A stretch of 64,000 nucleotides of DNA from Tumidithrix helvetica (GCF_965232925.1 NZ_CBDDRA010000005.1:1-64000); one strand, 5' to 3'; counted from the stretch's first letter, positions 34,623-46,600 are shown. Program-made: numbers and translations. The notes: generated by a model from the letters alone, not told the origin.

Positions 34623-36365
34623 ATGAAAAATAAATCAAAGCTGATTTTAGTGATCGATGATGAGGTGGAAATACAACGCCTCATGAAACAAAGATTTAGA
34701 AAAAAAATTCAATCTGGAGAACTCAATTTTCAGTTTGCACAGAATGGTGTAGAGGCACTCCAGATCCTGCGGGATTCTAATTTAATTGACATGATCTTGA
34801 CCGATATCCGCATGCCAGAAATGGATGGCTTAACTTTACTGTCAAACTTAGCAGAGTTCGATCGCCCCCTCAAGGCAGTTGTGGTATCAGCCTATGGGGA
34901 CATGAAAAATATTCGGACAGCGATGAATCGAGGCGCATTTGATTTTTTGACAAAGCCTATAGATTTTGAAGATCTGGAAATTACGATTAATAAAACATTG
35001 GCATTTATCGATCATTTGCGAGAACAGCAGCAAAAACTTCAAGAAGCGCTAGATCGATTGCATAATCTGGTCTTTTATGACCAACTGACGGGCTTACCAA
35101 ACCGCAATGGGTTACTCAAACAAGTGACCAAAAGTATTATTTCACGACAAATTCAAGGAGGATGCTTTGCCCTGCTGATCCTCGATGTCGAACGATACTC
35201 GATCGTCAAATCTGGATTTGGGCATGCACAGAGCGATCGCTTGTTAATCGAAGTTGCGCGTCGGCTGGAACAATGGGAAATGCCATCCAAGGCGATCGCT
35301 CGGCTAGAAACCAATGAATTTGGGATTTTGTTGCAACTAACCGAAACTCAGACCAGTATTCAGACCTATGTTAAACAACTACATCAGCTATTTGAGACTC
35401 CAATTCAACTCGATGAGATTGCCATATCCTCGCTAATTCATGTCGGCATTGCCTTAAGCGATCTCCCCTACGAGCAATCAGAAGATTTTCTCAGAGCGGC
35501 TGATACCGCGATCGATTTTGCTAAACAGGGTGGAGGCGATCGCACAATTTTCTTTAACAACAGCATGCAACAGACTGCCATGCATCGGCTGAGCTTGGAA
35601 GTCAACTTACAAGAAGCGATTAAATCTCAGCAATTGCAGGTTCACTATCAGCCGATTTTCTTGGTCAACACCATGCAGTTAATTGGGTTTGAAGCTTTGG
35701 TGCGGTGGCAACATCCAACCCAGGGGTGGATTTCTCCCCTAGAGTTTATTCCCCTCGCCGAAGAAACTGGCTTGATTGTGATTTTAGGTAACTGGGTTCT
35801 AGCGGAAGCCTGCCGACAACTTGGACGGTGGAAAGCCCAATTTACTGAGGCTTGTCCACATCGTATAAGCGTTAACTTATCAGGGGTGCAATTGCATAGT
35901 CCAACCTTGTTAAATCAAATCGATCGCAATCTCAGCGACGCTGGTTTAAGTGGAGAAAATTTGGTACTGGAAATTACAGAGACGGTGCTGATGGAAAACA
36001 TCAAAGAGGCGGTTGATATATTAGAACATCTTCGAGAACGTCACATTGGATTATCCATTGATGATTTTGGCACGGGCTATTCATCTCTGTCTTATCTTCA
36101 GTCATTACCGATTACAGCTTTAAAAATCGATCGCTCTTTTATTCAGGATATTGACACCAACCAAACCAATCTAGAAATCACTTCAACCATTATCGAGCTA
36201 GCGAGGCGGTTAGGGCTCAAAGTGGTGGCAGAGGGCATAGAAAAAGAAGCCCATGTGGATATTTTGCGTTCTCTTGCCTGCGACTACGGTCAAGGTTTTT
36301 TGTTTTCTCGCCCGATTGATGCAACAGCCGCCACAGCCTTAATTGCGAAGCAATGCACCAGCTAA
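34623..36365 (+). CDS. Receiver-degenerate GGDEF-EAL protein, probable c-di-GMP phosphodiesterase
   Basis: A 580-residue response regulator. The receiver (1-125) has Asp61 (LTDIRMPEMDG) and KP at 111-112. A GGDEF-type domain follows (about 150-310) but the signature is ETNEF (229-233) in place of GGDEF, so cyclase activity should be lost; it may still bind GTP. The EAL domain (about 325-575) has FEALVRW (EAL at 357-359), NLSGVQL, EITETVLM, IDDFGTGYSSLSYL, LKIDRSFI and VVAEGIE, all metal and catalytic motifs needed to cut c-di-GMP to pGpG. It is the only recognisable output protein in the array and sits 50 bp after a receiver-kinase gene, so its receiver is a likely endpoint of the relay. That link is inferred. 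Confidence 0.93.
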   Translation: MKNKSKLILVIDDEVEIQRLMKQRFRKKIQSGELNFQFAQNGVEALQILRDSNLIDMILTDIRMPEMDGLTLLSNLAEFDRPLKAVVVSAYGDMKNIRTAMNRGAFDFLTKPIDFEDLEITINKTLAFIDHLREQQQKLQEALDRLHNLVFYDQLTGLPNRNGLLKQVTKSIISRQIQGGCFALLILDVERYSIVKSGFGHAQSDRLLIEVARRLEQWEMPSKAIARLETNEFGILLQLTETQTSIQTYVKQLHQLFETPIQLDEIAISSLIHVGIALSDLPYEQSEDFLRAADTAIDFAKQGGGDRTIFFNNSMQQTAMHRLSLEVNLQEAIKSQQLQVHYQPIFLVNTMQLIGFEALVRWQHPTQGWISPLEFIPLAEETGLIVILGNWVLAEACRQLGRWKAQFTEACPHRISVNLSGVQLHSPTLLNQIDRNLSDAGLSGENLVLEITETVLMENIKEAVDILEHLRERHIGLSIDDFGTGYSSLSYLQSLPITALKIDRSFIQDIDTNQTNLEITSTIIELARRLGLKVVAEGIEKEAHVDILRSLACDYGQGFLFSRPIDATAATALIAKQCTS

Positions 36366-36461
36366 TCGGGAGTCTGTGATGAAAGGGGGGATATCAACGA
36401 TCGCTGTCTATTTTTTGCCATCAAATCAATTAGAGAAGCCAACTAAATCGGGAAATCAACC

Positions 36462-39400
36462 ATGACGCCGCCAATCACAAATAAAAGCGATCGCTTCCCA
36501 CAAATTGATGGCTATAGCATCAGCCAACTACTACACGCGGGTGCGCGTACCCTTGTCTATCGAGGATTGCGAGAAAACGATCGCTGTCCAGTCGCAATCA
36601 AGCTCTTGCGAAATCCACTCCCCAACTTTAATGAATTGGTACAGTTTCGCAATCAGTATGCGATCGGCAAAAACCTCGATCTGCCTAATGTTGTCAAGAC
36701 GTTCGCACTGGAACCCTATGAAAATGCCTATGCCCTGGTGATGGAGGATTTTGGTGGGATTTCGTTGCAAGAACTGTTAGCGCGAGAGGGGCATCTCGGC
36801 AAAACACCTGAAACCTTGACCGCATTTCTCAAGATTGCCATTCAGATCGCAGTAGCCTTGGATGGACTGCACCGCGATCGCATCATTCACAAAGACATCA
36901 AGCCTGACAATATCCTGATCCATCCCCACAGCAAACAAATTAAGCTGATCGACTTTAGCATCGCCTCACTGTTGCCCCATGAAACCCAAGCAATTCAAAA
37001 TATCAACACTCTAGAGGGTACATTGTCCTATCTTTCACCCGAGCAAACAGGACGGATGAATCGCGGCATCGATTATCGCAGTGACTTTTATGCTCTCGGT
37101 GTGACTTTCTATAAACTGCTGACAGGACACTTACCTTTTGTTTCCCACGATCCGATGGAATTAGTACATTGTCATCTGGCAAAGTTACCCGTTCCCATTC
37201 ATCAAATCAATCCAGAGATTCCACAGGTCTTATCAAATCTTGTCAGCAAGTTGATGGCAAAGAATGCCGAGGATCGTTACCAGAACGCATTGGGACTAAA
37301 GCACGATCTAGAAAAGTGTCTAGCAACAAGTCCACTGGAGCTATTTACCCTAGGTCAGCAAGATATTAGCGATCGCTTTCTAATTCCAGAGAAACTTTAC
37401 GGAAGAGAAACGGAAGTAGCCAGCCTCCTAGCCACCTTTGACCGAGTATCCCAAGGCAGTAGCGAAATGATGCTAGTGGCAGGTTTCTCAGGTATCGGCA
37501 AAACCGCCGTAGTGAACGAAGTCCACAAACCAATTGTCAGACAGCGCGGCTATTTTATTAAAGGCAAGTTCGATCAGTTTCAGCGCAATATTCCCTTTAG
37601 TGCTTTTGTGCAAGCCTTCCGCGACTTGATGGGGCAATTGATCTCAGAGTCCGATGCACAGCTACAAACATGGAAAGATCGAATTCTCGAAGCGATCGGT
37701 GAAAACGGGCAGGTTTTGATCGAGGTGATTCCCGAACTAGAACTTATTATCGGCAATCAACCACCAGCACCAGAGCTATCTGGCAATGCCATCCAAAATC
37801 GCTTCAATCTATTGATCCAGAAGTTTGTGCGAGTATTTACCACTGCCAAACATCCCTTAGTTCTATTTCTGGATGATTTGCAGTGGGCAGATCTAGCCTC
37901 CTTAAAATTATTACAACTGTTGATGCAGGATACGGGACATCTATTGGTGTTGGGTGCTTATCGCGATAACGAGGTCTCGCCAGTGCATCCGTTTATGTTG
38001 ACCGTGGATGAGATCGTTAAGGCGGGAGCAACTGTAAATACAATTTCTTTACCACCTTTGAAGCAAAAGGATCTAAATCAGTTGGTGGCAGACACCTTGA
38101 TTTGCGATTTATCCAGCGCCAAACCTTTGACAGAATTGGTGTATCAAAAGACTAAAGGAAATCCCTTTTTCTCGACGCAGTTCCTCAAAGCTTTATATAA
38201 AGAAAATAGCATTACCTTTAATTGGGACTTGCAGCATTGGCAATGTGATATTGCACAAGCGAGACTGACTCACGTCGATGATGTGGTCGAGTTTATGGCA
38301 ACACAATTGCAGAAGTTGTCAGTAGAAACTCAAGATATCCTCAAAGTAGCAGCTTGTATTGGTGCACAGTTCGATCTGCAGACCTTAGCGATCGCTTCCC
38401 AACAATCTCCACAAAATACGGCGACAGCGTTATGGCAAGCATTACAAGAGGGTTTAATTATTCCCACGACAGAAACTTATAAGTTCTTTACACAATCCGA
38501 AGTGAATTCTATTGCCCAAACTGATGCGAATGCTACTTATAAATTTCTGCACGATCGCGTTCAGCAAGCCGCCTATACTCTCATTCCTCTAGAGCAAAAA
38601 CAAGCAACCCACCTCAAAATCGGGCGGCTTTTGTTATCTAATACCACGGAGCACAAACTGCAAGAAAGTGTTTTTGAAATTACCTATCAATTGAATCGGG
38701 GAATCGAGTTGATAACCGACCCAATGGAACAGAAAGTACTGGCTCAGTTAAATCTAATAGCTGGTTGCAAAGCAAAAGCCTCCGCCGCCTTTCAATCTGC
38801 TTATAACTACGCTGAGATAGGGCTTAAGTCTTTGGGTAGTGCCGCTTGGCAGCGACAATATGACATGACCTTGAGTTTGCACAAATTAGCGGCGGAAATG
38901 GCATCAATCTGTGGAGAATTTGACCGTATGGATGAGTGGATTGATGCCGTGATGAGCCATACCAAAACTCCCCTAGATCGAGTGGAAGTTTGCATCGTGA
39001 AAATTCAAGCACTATCGCCTCAAAACCAACACTCAGCAGCAATAGCTGTAGGGCGATCGCTCCTGCAAGAATTAGGGGTAGAGTTTCCTGACATCCCTAC
39101 CACAGAAGATATTCAGCAGATCGTACAGAAAATTAATACCTCGATCGGCGATCGTCCGATTGCATCGTTATTTCACCAACCCGTGATGGTGGATGCTGAG
39201 AAACTTGCCATCATCAAGGTGTTAGCAGCTATTGTGCCAGCTTGTTATCACATTGGTTCGCCACTATTTCCGCTGGTTGTAGCTTCACAGGTCAATTTAT
39301 CGATCCAGTATGGCAACAGTGCTACTTCCGCCTATAGCTATGGGTGTTATGGCATTTTCCTCAATAACTTTCTCCAAGATGTGACGGCAGCTAACCAGTT

Positions 39401-42400
39401 TAGCCAATTAGCGTATCGTCTGGTCTCGATGGCGGATGCCAAAAATATTCGCGCTGAAACCTTGGTTCCGATCGCCCTCTTTTTGCATCATCGTCAGTCT
39501 CACTTACGAGAGACTCTCCCCATTTTTCAGGCAGGTTATCTAGCTGGAATTGAAACAGGCAAGTTCGAGTATGTGGGATTTCACGGGCATGGCTTTTGTT
39601 TCCATGCCTATTGGTGCGGTCAACCGTTAACGGAGTTGGAACTCCAAATTCGGATATACCATCAACAATTGCTCTCATTTAATCAACTCAGAATAGTAGA
39701 CACTTGTGCCGTTCTTTGGAAAACCGTCTTAGATCTCCTAGGAAATCCCGATCGGATAGAGATTAACTTTGAACAGGCTCCAGATGAGGAGGATCTCTTG
39801 TCTCAGGCTCTCGCCATTGGCGATTTAACCTTGGTATTTCTTTTTTATCTATACAGAGCGTCGTTAAGTTACCTATTAGAAAATATTGCCCAAGCGATCG
39901 CAGATATGGAGCAAGCTAGAAAGTACATTGTAGGAGGTAAAGGATTTATTTGCGAAGCTATTGAATATTTCTATGACTCTCTGATCGTCCTTGCCACTGT
40001 CCCCGAAAAGATTGACTTAACGGCACAACAGCAGCGAGTTCAGGAGAATCAAGCCAAGTTACAACCTTGGGCAGAGCAGGCTCCAATGAACCATTTGCAC
40101 AAGTGGCAGTTGGTCGAAGCCGAGAAATATCGGGTTTTGGCTAATCGCGTTGAGGCAATAGAACTATACGATCGCGCGATCGCTGGTGCAAAAGAAAACG
40201 GCTACATCCAAGAAGAAGCGCTTGCCAACGAACTCGCTGCGAAGTTTTATCTCGCTTGGGGTAAAGAAAAAATCGCTCAAGTCTATATGATTGAGGCATA
40301 TTATTGCTATGCGCGTTGGGGTGCAGCAGCCAAAGTCAACGACCTAGAAAACCGCTATCCCCAACTACTCGCACCTATTCTTCAGAAAGCTAACTCCTTT
40401 AGCTCTGACAAAAAATCTACTAGCTCCTCTAGCAAATCCTATGAAGCACTAGATCTAGCCACTCTTCTCAAAGCCTCTCAAGCAATTTCTGAAGAAATTG
40501 AACTTGATAAACTCTTGGCAAAGCTTTTAGATATTGCGATCGCTAACGCTGGCGCAGATAAATGTGTCTTACTGCTGCGAGTAGAGCAGGAATTACAAAC
40601 CGTGGCTCTAGGGTCATCTGGACAGCAACCGCAAATCTTATCCTCACCGATATCCCTAGAATCAAGCGAAGATGTAGCAATTAGTTTAGTCAATCAGGTC
40701 AAGCATAGTTTAGAGCCGTTAGTTCTAAATGATGTGCGAGAAGATGTTAAATTTGCAGGCGATCGCTACATCATCCAACATCAACCCAAAAGTATTCTAT
40801 GCTCCCCCATACTGAAACAAGGACAGTTAAAGGGAATTTTATATCTGGAAAACAGTTTGACCGTGGGGGCGTTTACTAGCGATCGGCTAGAACTTCTAAA
40901 CTTAATTTGTTCTCAAGCCGCGATTTCCATAGAAAACGCCCAACTCTATCAAACACTGTACGAGAGCGAGAATAAATTTAGAAGTCTAGTGGAAGGAGCC
41001 AACGATACGATCTGGGCTGCACGAGCAGACAGCACGTTGACCTATCTCTCTCCCCAATTTCAGTCCATGTTTGGGCTATCTACATCTGAATGGGTAGGAC
41101 AATCCTTTGCAAAATTGATCCATCCCGATGACTTGGAAAAAACTGTTGCGTCTTCTAAATTTTCGTTAGAGCAATTAGAAAGTTTATCTAACATAGAGTT
41201 TCGTCACTTATGCCAAGACGGTAGTTATCTATGGGTAATGGTGAATATAACGCCCATCACAGATAATGAAGGTAAAGCGATCGGGCTGCAAGGTATTTTG
41301 AGGGACATCAGCGATCGCAAAAATTTAGAAAGAGAACAAGCCCGTTTGTTGGGAATTCTTGAAGCATCATCAGACTATATTGGTACAGCTAGTCTAGATG
41401 GTGAAATTACTTGGACAAATCAAAGATTACGCCAACTTCTAAAACTGGAGGAAAACGAAGCTCTAGCATGTCATCGGATACAAGATTTCCATCCTCAATG
41501 GGTCTTAGATCTATTCTACCGAGAAGTATTCCCTCAAGCAATTCAACAAGGTTATTGGACTGGAGAAACAGCAATATTGACTCCAGAAGGACAAGAGATT
41601 CCTGTATCGCAAGTTTTGATGGCGCATAAAGCCCCAACTGGCGAACTGGAATACCTATCGACGATTATGCGTGATATCAGCGATCGCAAACATGCAGAAA
41701 TTGCACTACGCGAATCTCAACTGTTCCTCCAAACTGTAATTGACACTTTCCCCCTTGTCGTATTTTGGAAAGATCGACAGTCTGTCTATTTAGGTTGCAA
41801 CCTAAAATCTGCGATCGCTTGCGGTTTGGACTCCCCCGCAGACATTATCGGCAAGACCGACTACGATATGCCTTGGGCTGAAACCGAAGCCGATATCTAT
41901 CGCGCTGGCGATCGTAAAGTCATGGACTCTGGCGAAGCCAAACTTGGCATTATCGAGACTCAAGTGCGTGCAGATGGCTCAAAGATCTGGATTGAAACCA
42001 ACAAGTTGCCTTTATATAACCTTAACGGTGAGGTAATTGGCATACTGGGGACTTATCAAAATATTACCGATCGCAAAAAAGCTGAAGAGGATGTGCGAGA
42101 TAGCGAAGAACGCCTGCGTCTTGCACTAATGGCTGCGAATCAGGGACTATACGACCTCAATCTGCAAACTGGCGAAGCGATCGTCAGCACTGAATATGCC
42201 ACCATGCTGGGGTACGATCCAGCCGAATTCCATGAAACAAACGCCAAGTGGATTGAACGGCTGCATCCAGACGATCTAGAGCGAGTTGCAGGTACTTATC
42301 GAGCATATGTGAATGGAGAAGTAGCCAATTACATAGTAGAATTTCGACAACGCACCAAAAATGGCGACTGGCAATGGATTCTCTCGCTAGGCAAAATTGT

Positions 42401-43559
42401 CGAACGGGACGAGTTTGGGCAACCCTTACGGATGTTAGGAACTCACACAGACATTAGCGATCGCAAAGCTGCGGAAGCCCAACTCCAACAACAGGCAAAA
42501 CAACTCGAAGAATATACCCAAACCCTAGAGCAGAGAGTAGAAGAACGCACCCTGGAACTTTCGCAGGCATTATCCAATCTTCAATCTACGCAAGCAGAAC
42601 TGATTCATTCCGAAAAGATGGCAGCCTTAGGGCAACTCACTGCCAGCGTCGCCCACGAGATCAACACGCCTCTAGGTGTGATTCGCGCCGCTACAGGCAA
42701 TATCGTCGCAGCAAGCAAAGTCTCACTTCAGCAATTGCCCCAACTCATGCAAAGCCTGACTCCCCTACAACAGGAGGAGTTCCTGAGTTTGGTGAATGCC
42801 GCCCTTCAGAAAATACAGCCTCTATCTACCAGAGAAGAGCGACAACTGCGGCGACAACTGCTAAGCGAACTAGACACCCAAGGTATTGCCAACGCACCCA
42901 GTATCGCGAACCAACTCAGTCAGATGCAACAGGGTCTAGATTTGCATCTTTATCAATCCATTCTGCAAGACCCGAACTGTTACGATATCTTACAGGTGGC
43001 ACACAAACTGGTATTGCAACATCAAAACACTCGCAGCATTCAACAGGAAGTAGACCGCGCTGCTAAGATCGTGTTTGCGCTCAAAGCCTATAGCCATCAA
43101 AGTCAAAACAACGAGAAGTGTCTTGCCAATATTAACGATGGCATTGAGGTAGCTCTGACGCTCTACCAAAGCCGTCTGAAACAAGGGATTGAAGTCATCC
43201 GCCGCTATGACGAAATCCCAGCTATTCTCTGCGATCCTGACGAACTCACGCAAGTGTGGGTAAATTTAATAGATAATGCGATCTATGCCATGGGGCAGGT
43301 GGGTACGCTAGAAATTTCAATAGCACAGCAAACAGACTGTGTCGTTGTTGAAATTACGGATTCTGGCGGTGGAATTCCCGATGAAATCCTACCTCGACTT
43401 TTTGAGCCATTTTTTACAACAAAGCCGAGAGGTGAAGGCAGTGGACTAGGACTAGATATTGTGCGGCAAATTGTCCTAAAACATGGAGGCGAGATTCGAG
43501 CACACAGTCAAAAAGGACAAACTACCTTTCGGGTGGTACTACCCTACGAATACCTGTAA
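36462..43559 (+). CDS. Giant Ser/Thr kinase-ATPase-GAF-PAS-histidine kinase (Hstk type), copy 2
   Basis: A 2365-residue paralogue of the 26781 protein. Domains: Hanks-type kinase (about 12-280; Lys47, HKDIKPDN 143-150, DFS instead of DFG); ATPase with P-loop GFSGIGKT (about 343-350) and FLDDLQWAD; helical region (about 650-1310); GAF (about 1326-1500); four PAS domains (about 1501-1620, 1625-1742, 1747-1873, 1877-2003), two more than copy 1; coiled coil; and histidine kinase core with His2065 (SVAHEINTPLG), NLIDNAIYAM, DSGGGIP and GEGSGLGL. PAS 2 is closest to the second PAS of copy 1, while PAS 4 matches a PAS in the 50823 hybrid kinase, so PAS domains have been exchanged. It starts at ATG 36462, 96 bp after the EAL gene. 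Confidence 0.93.
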   Translation: MTPPITNKSDRFPQIDGYSISQLLHAGARTLVYRGLRENDRCPVAIKLLRNPLPNFNELVQFRNQYAIGKNLDLPNVVKTFALEPYENAYALVMEDFGGISLQELLAREGHLGKTPETLTAFLKIAIQIAVALDGLHRDRIIHKDIKPDNILIHPHSKQIKLIDFSIASLLPHETQAIQNINTLEGTLSYLSPEQTGRMNRGIDYRSDFYALGVTFYKLLTGHLPFVSHDPMELVHCHLAKLPVPIHQINPEIPQVLSNLVSKLMAKNAEDRYQNALGLKHDLEKCLATSPLELFTLGQQDISDRFLIPEKLYGRETEVASLLATFDRVSQGSSEMMLVAGFSGIGKTAVVNEVHKPIVRQRGYFIKGKFDQFQRNIPFSAFVQAFRDLMGQLISESDAQLQTWKDRILEAIGENGQVLIEVIPELELIIGNQPPAPELSGNAIQNRFNLLIQKFVRVFTTAKHPLVLFLDDLQWADLASLKLLQLLMQDTGHLLVLGAYRDNEVSPVHPFMLTVDEIVKAGATVNTISLPPLKQKDLNQLVADTLICDLSSAKPLTELVYQKTKGNPFFSTQFLKALYKENSITFNWDLQHWQCDIAQARLTHVDDVVEFMATQLQKLSVETQDILKVAACIGAQFDLQTLAIASQQSPQNTATALWQALQEGLIIPTTETYKFFTQSEVNSIAQTDANATYKFLHDRVQQAAYTLIPLEQKQATHLKIGRLLLSNTTEHKLQESVFEITYQLNRGIELITDPMEQKVLAQLNLIAGCKAKASAAFQSAYNYAEIGLKSLGSAAWQRQYDMTLSLHKLAAEMASICGEFDRMDEWIDAVMSHTKTPLDRVEVCIVKIQALSPQNQHSAAIAVGRSLLQELGVEFPDIPTTEDIQQIVQKINTSIGDRPIASLFHQPVMVDAEKLAIIKVLAAIVPACYHIGSPLFPLVVASQVNLSIQYGNSATSAYSYGCYGIFLNNFLQDVTAANQFSQLAYRLVSMADAKNIRAETLVPIALFLHHRQSHLRETLPIFQAGYLAGIETGKFEYVGFHGHGFCFHAYWCGQPLTELELQIRIYHQQLLSFNQLRIVDTCAVLWKTVLDLLGNPDRIEINFEQAPDEEDLLSQALAIGDLTLVFLFYLYRASLSYLLENIAQAIADMEQARKYIVGGKGFICEAIEYFYDSLIVLATVPEKIDLTAQQQRVQENQAKLQPWAEQAPMNHLHKWQLVEAEKYRVLANRVEAIELYDRAIAGAKENGYIQEEALANELAAKFYLAWGKEKIAQVYMIEAYYCYARWGAAAKVNDLENRYPQLLAPILQKANSFSSDKKSTSSSSKSYEALDLATLLKASQAISEEIELDKLLAKLLDIAIANAGADKCVLLLRVEQELQTVALGSSGQQPQILSSPISLESSEDVAISLVNQVKHSLEPLVLNDVREDVKFAGDRYIIQHQPKSILCSPILKQGQLKGILYLENSLTVGAFTSDRLELLNLICSQAAISIENAQLYQTLYESENKFRSLVEGANDTIWAARADSTLTYLSPQFQSMFGLSTSEWVGQSFAKLIHPDDLEKTVASSKFSLEQLESLSNIEFRHLCQDGSYLWVMVNITPITDNEGKAIGLQGILRDISDRKNLEREQARLLGILEASSDYIGTASLDGEITWTNQRLRQLLKLEENEALACHRIQDFHPQWVLDLFYREVFPQAIQQGYWTGETAILTPEGQEIPVSQVLMAHKAPTGELEYLSTIMRDISDRKHAEIALRESQLFLQTVIDTFPLVVFWKDRQSVYLGCNLKSAIACGLDSPADIIGKTDYDMPWAETEADIYRAGDRKVMDSGEAKLGIIETQVRADGSKIWIETNKLPLYNLNGEVIGILGTYQNITDRKKAEEDVRDSEERLRLALMAANQGLYDLNLQTGEAIVSTEYATMLGYDPAEFHETNAKWIERLHPDDLERVAGTYRAYVNGEVANYIVEFRQRTKNGDWQWILSLGKIVERDEFGQPLRMLGTHTDISDRKAAEAQLQQQAKQLEEYTQTLEQRVEERTLELSQALSNLQSTQAELIHSEKMAALGQLTASVAHEINTPLGVIRAATGNIVAASKVSLQQLPQLMQSLTPLQQEEFLSLVNAALQKIQPLSTREERQLRRQLLSELDTQGIANAPSIANQLSQMQQGLDLHLYQSILQDPNCYDILQVAHKLVLQHQNTRSIQQEVDRAAKIVFALKAYSHQSQNNEKCLANINDGIEVALTLYQSRLKQGIEVIRRYDEIPAILCDPDELTQVWVNLIDNAIYAMGQVGTLEISIAQQTDCVVVEITDSGGGIPDEILPRLFEPFFTTKPRGEGSGLGLDIVRQIVLKHGGEIRAHSQKGQTTFRVVLPYEYL

Positions 43560-43607
43560 CGACTATCAAAAATCTGTCAAATTTAAGCGCGACTCTGGAA
43601 ACAACTG

Positions 43608-46600
43608 ATGAGCAAACCAACAATCCTCTGTGTTGATGATGAACGCAATGTTCTCCTCACCCTTAGAACTCAATTAATGTGTTACTTCCCTGACTTCACG
43701 GTTGAAATTGCCGAAAGTGCGGAGGAAGCCTTGGAGGTTGTTGAAAATCTCCTAGCCGATGGGCTAGAGCTGCCACTTGCGATCGCGGATCAGATCATGC
43801 CGGGTATGAAAGGCGATCGGTTCTTGATCGAACTTCACGATCGCCATCCAGAAACGCTGAAGATCATGCTGACAGGGCAAGCGCGTGCCGAAGATGTGGG
43901 CAATGCGGTCAATCGAGGCAATCTCTATCGTTTCATGGCAAAACCTTGGAATGAAACCGATTTGAAACTAACTGTAACCGAAGCTTTACGCAGCTATCAG
44001 CAAAATCAGGAAAACGCTCGGCAACGTTTGGAAATAGAACAAACCAAGTTGGAGCTTGAGGCGTTGAATGCCCGCTTAGAAAGCCAAGTGCAGGAAAACA
44101 TCCAACAACTAAAACTGTTTGTCGAGCATACTCCTGCTGCTGTAGCGATGTTCGATCGCAACATGCATTATCTCCTGACTTCTCGTCAATGGAAAGAGGA
44201 TTACAACCTAGGGGATCGAGAAATTATTGGGCGATCGCACTACGATGTTTTCCCAGACATTCCCGATCGCTGGCGAAAAATTCATCAACGATGTTTAGGG
44301 GGAGCGATCGAACGATGTGAAGAGGATTACTTCATTCGCAGTGATGGTTCTATAACTTGGACGCAATGGGAGATTCACCCTTGGTACGCTGATGCCAATA
44401 AGATCGGTGGGATTATCATGTTTACCCAAGTTATTACCGATCGCAAATTAGCAGAAATAGCCTTGCGCGAAAGCAAAGCCAGTCTGGCTATGGCTCAGAG
44501 ACTTGCCCATATTGGCAATTGGGAATTCGATCTGCAAACTCAAGAAATTACCTGGTCAGAAGAGATTTATCACATGTTTGGGCTAGATCCCACCCAACCC
44601 GTACCACCCTATACTGAGTATATCGAGAAAATCCATCCAGACGATCGCCCTACATTGCTCCGCCATATAGAAGAGGCTGCTGTCAACGGTACGTCCTACA
44701 CCATTGACTATCGAGCTATCTTTACGGATGGCTCAATTCGCTATCACGAAGGTCGTGGAGAAGCAATCCGAGATAGCCAAGGGGAAATCGTAAAACTACA
44801 AGGCACTGCATTAGATATTACAGAGCGCAAAAGTGCCGAAATTGCTCTGCGGGAAAGCGAACTAAGGTTTCGAGGCATTTTTGACCAGATGTTTCAGTTC
44901 GTAGGTTTATTGTCTCCCACTGGCAAACTTTTAGAGATCAACCAGCAAGCCTTACAGTTTACTGGGTTGAGTCGAGAAGAATTTCTTAGTTATGACTTTT
45001 GGGAAGTTCCTGCTTGGCATACACCTGAAGCGGTTGAATTTGTGAGAAATGCCGTTTTAAGTGCTGGTCGCGGAGAATTTGTGCGCGGTGAAGTGGAAGC
45101 ATGTGGGGTAGGGAATCATTCGATCGCAATCGACTTTTCCTTACGTCCAGTTATGGATGAGGCAGGTAAGGTCGTATTACTGATCGCGGAGGGACGAGAT
45201 ATCACTGAGCGCAAGCATGAGGAACTGGCTCTGCAAAGCCTGTTGCATGGAACCGCCTCAATAACTGGTAAAGAATTTTTTCCCGAACTTGTCAGACAAA
45301 TTGCGATCGCGCTGGATGTGTCTTATGTCTACATTACCCAGCAGGTCGGTGAAACCTTAGAAACGATCGCATGGTACGGCGACGATCGACTTCAACCCAA
45401 TCTGACCTACAAAATCGCCCAAACTCCCTGCGAATTAGCAATGAGAGAAGGTCTCTACAGCTGTTCTAGCGTGAAACAGATGTTTCCGCTAGATGAGGAT
45501 TTACTGGGATTGGAAGTTGATAGTTATCTTGGAGTAGCATTACAAAATGGTGCGGGTGAAAAGATCGGGGTGCTATGCGTGCTGGGTCGCAAACCATTAC
45601 TCAATCCCAAACGAGCGGAACTGTTACTGCGGATTTTTGGGGCTCGTGCGATCGCCGAAATGGAGCGACTGCAAGTTCTCGAAGACTTGCAAAATCTGAA
45701 TCTGGAACTCGATCGGCGCGTTCGGGAACGAACCCAAGAATTATTGCAATCGCGTAACTTTCTCGAAGTAATTATTGAAAATATCCCACTATCCTTATTT
45801 GTCAAAAATGGTAAAGCAGAAAAATTTGGCGAATTCTTACTGTGGAATAAGACTTCTGAACTGATGTTTGGTTTGACTAAGGAGCAAGCTATTGGGAAAT
45901 CAGTATATGATTTTTTCCCGAAAGAGCAGTCTGATTTCTTTAATGAAAAAGATCGTTCATCCTTTGCCTTAGCTAAAATCGAAGATATTCCAGAGGAGCC
46001 GATCGATAGTTTGAGTCTGGGACGAAGAATTTTGCATACTATCAAAGTTCCGATGTTCGACGAACAAGGCAACCCCGATTATTTGATCTGTATTTCTGAA
46101 GATATTACCGATCGCAAACAAACAGACAACACCATGAGACAGTATGGGCGGATGATCTCATCCTCTCCAGATGGTATGGCTCTGGTTGACCGAAACTATA
46201 CCTATCGCTTGGTCAATCAAACCTATTTAGATCGCAACGGTCAGGCATGGGAAGATATTATCGGACGCACAATTCCCGATTTATTGGGTGAAAATGCGTT
46301 CCAGTTCGTGATTAAACCAAGGTTAGATCGATGTCTTGCTGGCGAAATAATTCGTTATGAGGATTGGTTTCACTTCCAAAAAGTAGGCGATCGCTTTATT
46401 CGAGTTACCTATTCCCCATATTTTGAAGAGAATGGCACGATCTCAGGCGTAGTTGTTAGTACCCAAGACGATACTGAGCGGCGCAAGGTAGAGATATCCC
46501 TGCAACAGAGCGAAGAAAGGTTCCGCGCCACCTTTGAACAAGCTGCTGTGGGAATAGGACAGACTGACTTAAATGGACAATTTGTAAAACTCAACCAGAA

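Noticed and set aside
45524..46072. 182-codon minus-strand frame inside the 43608 kinase gene
   Set aside because: It is antisense to strongly conserved GAF and PAS codons and its Ser/Arg-rich composition is typical of a shadow frame.
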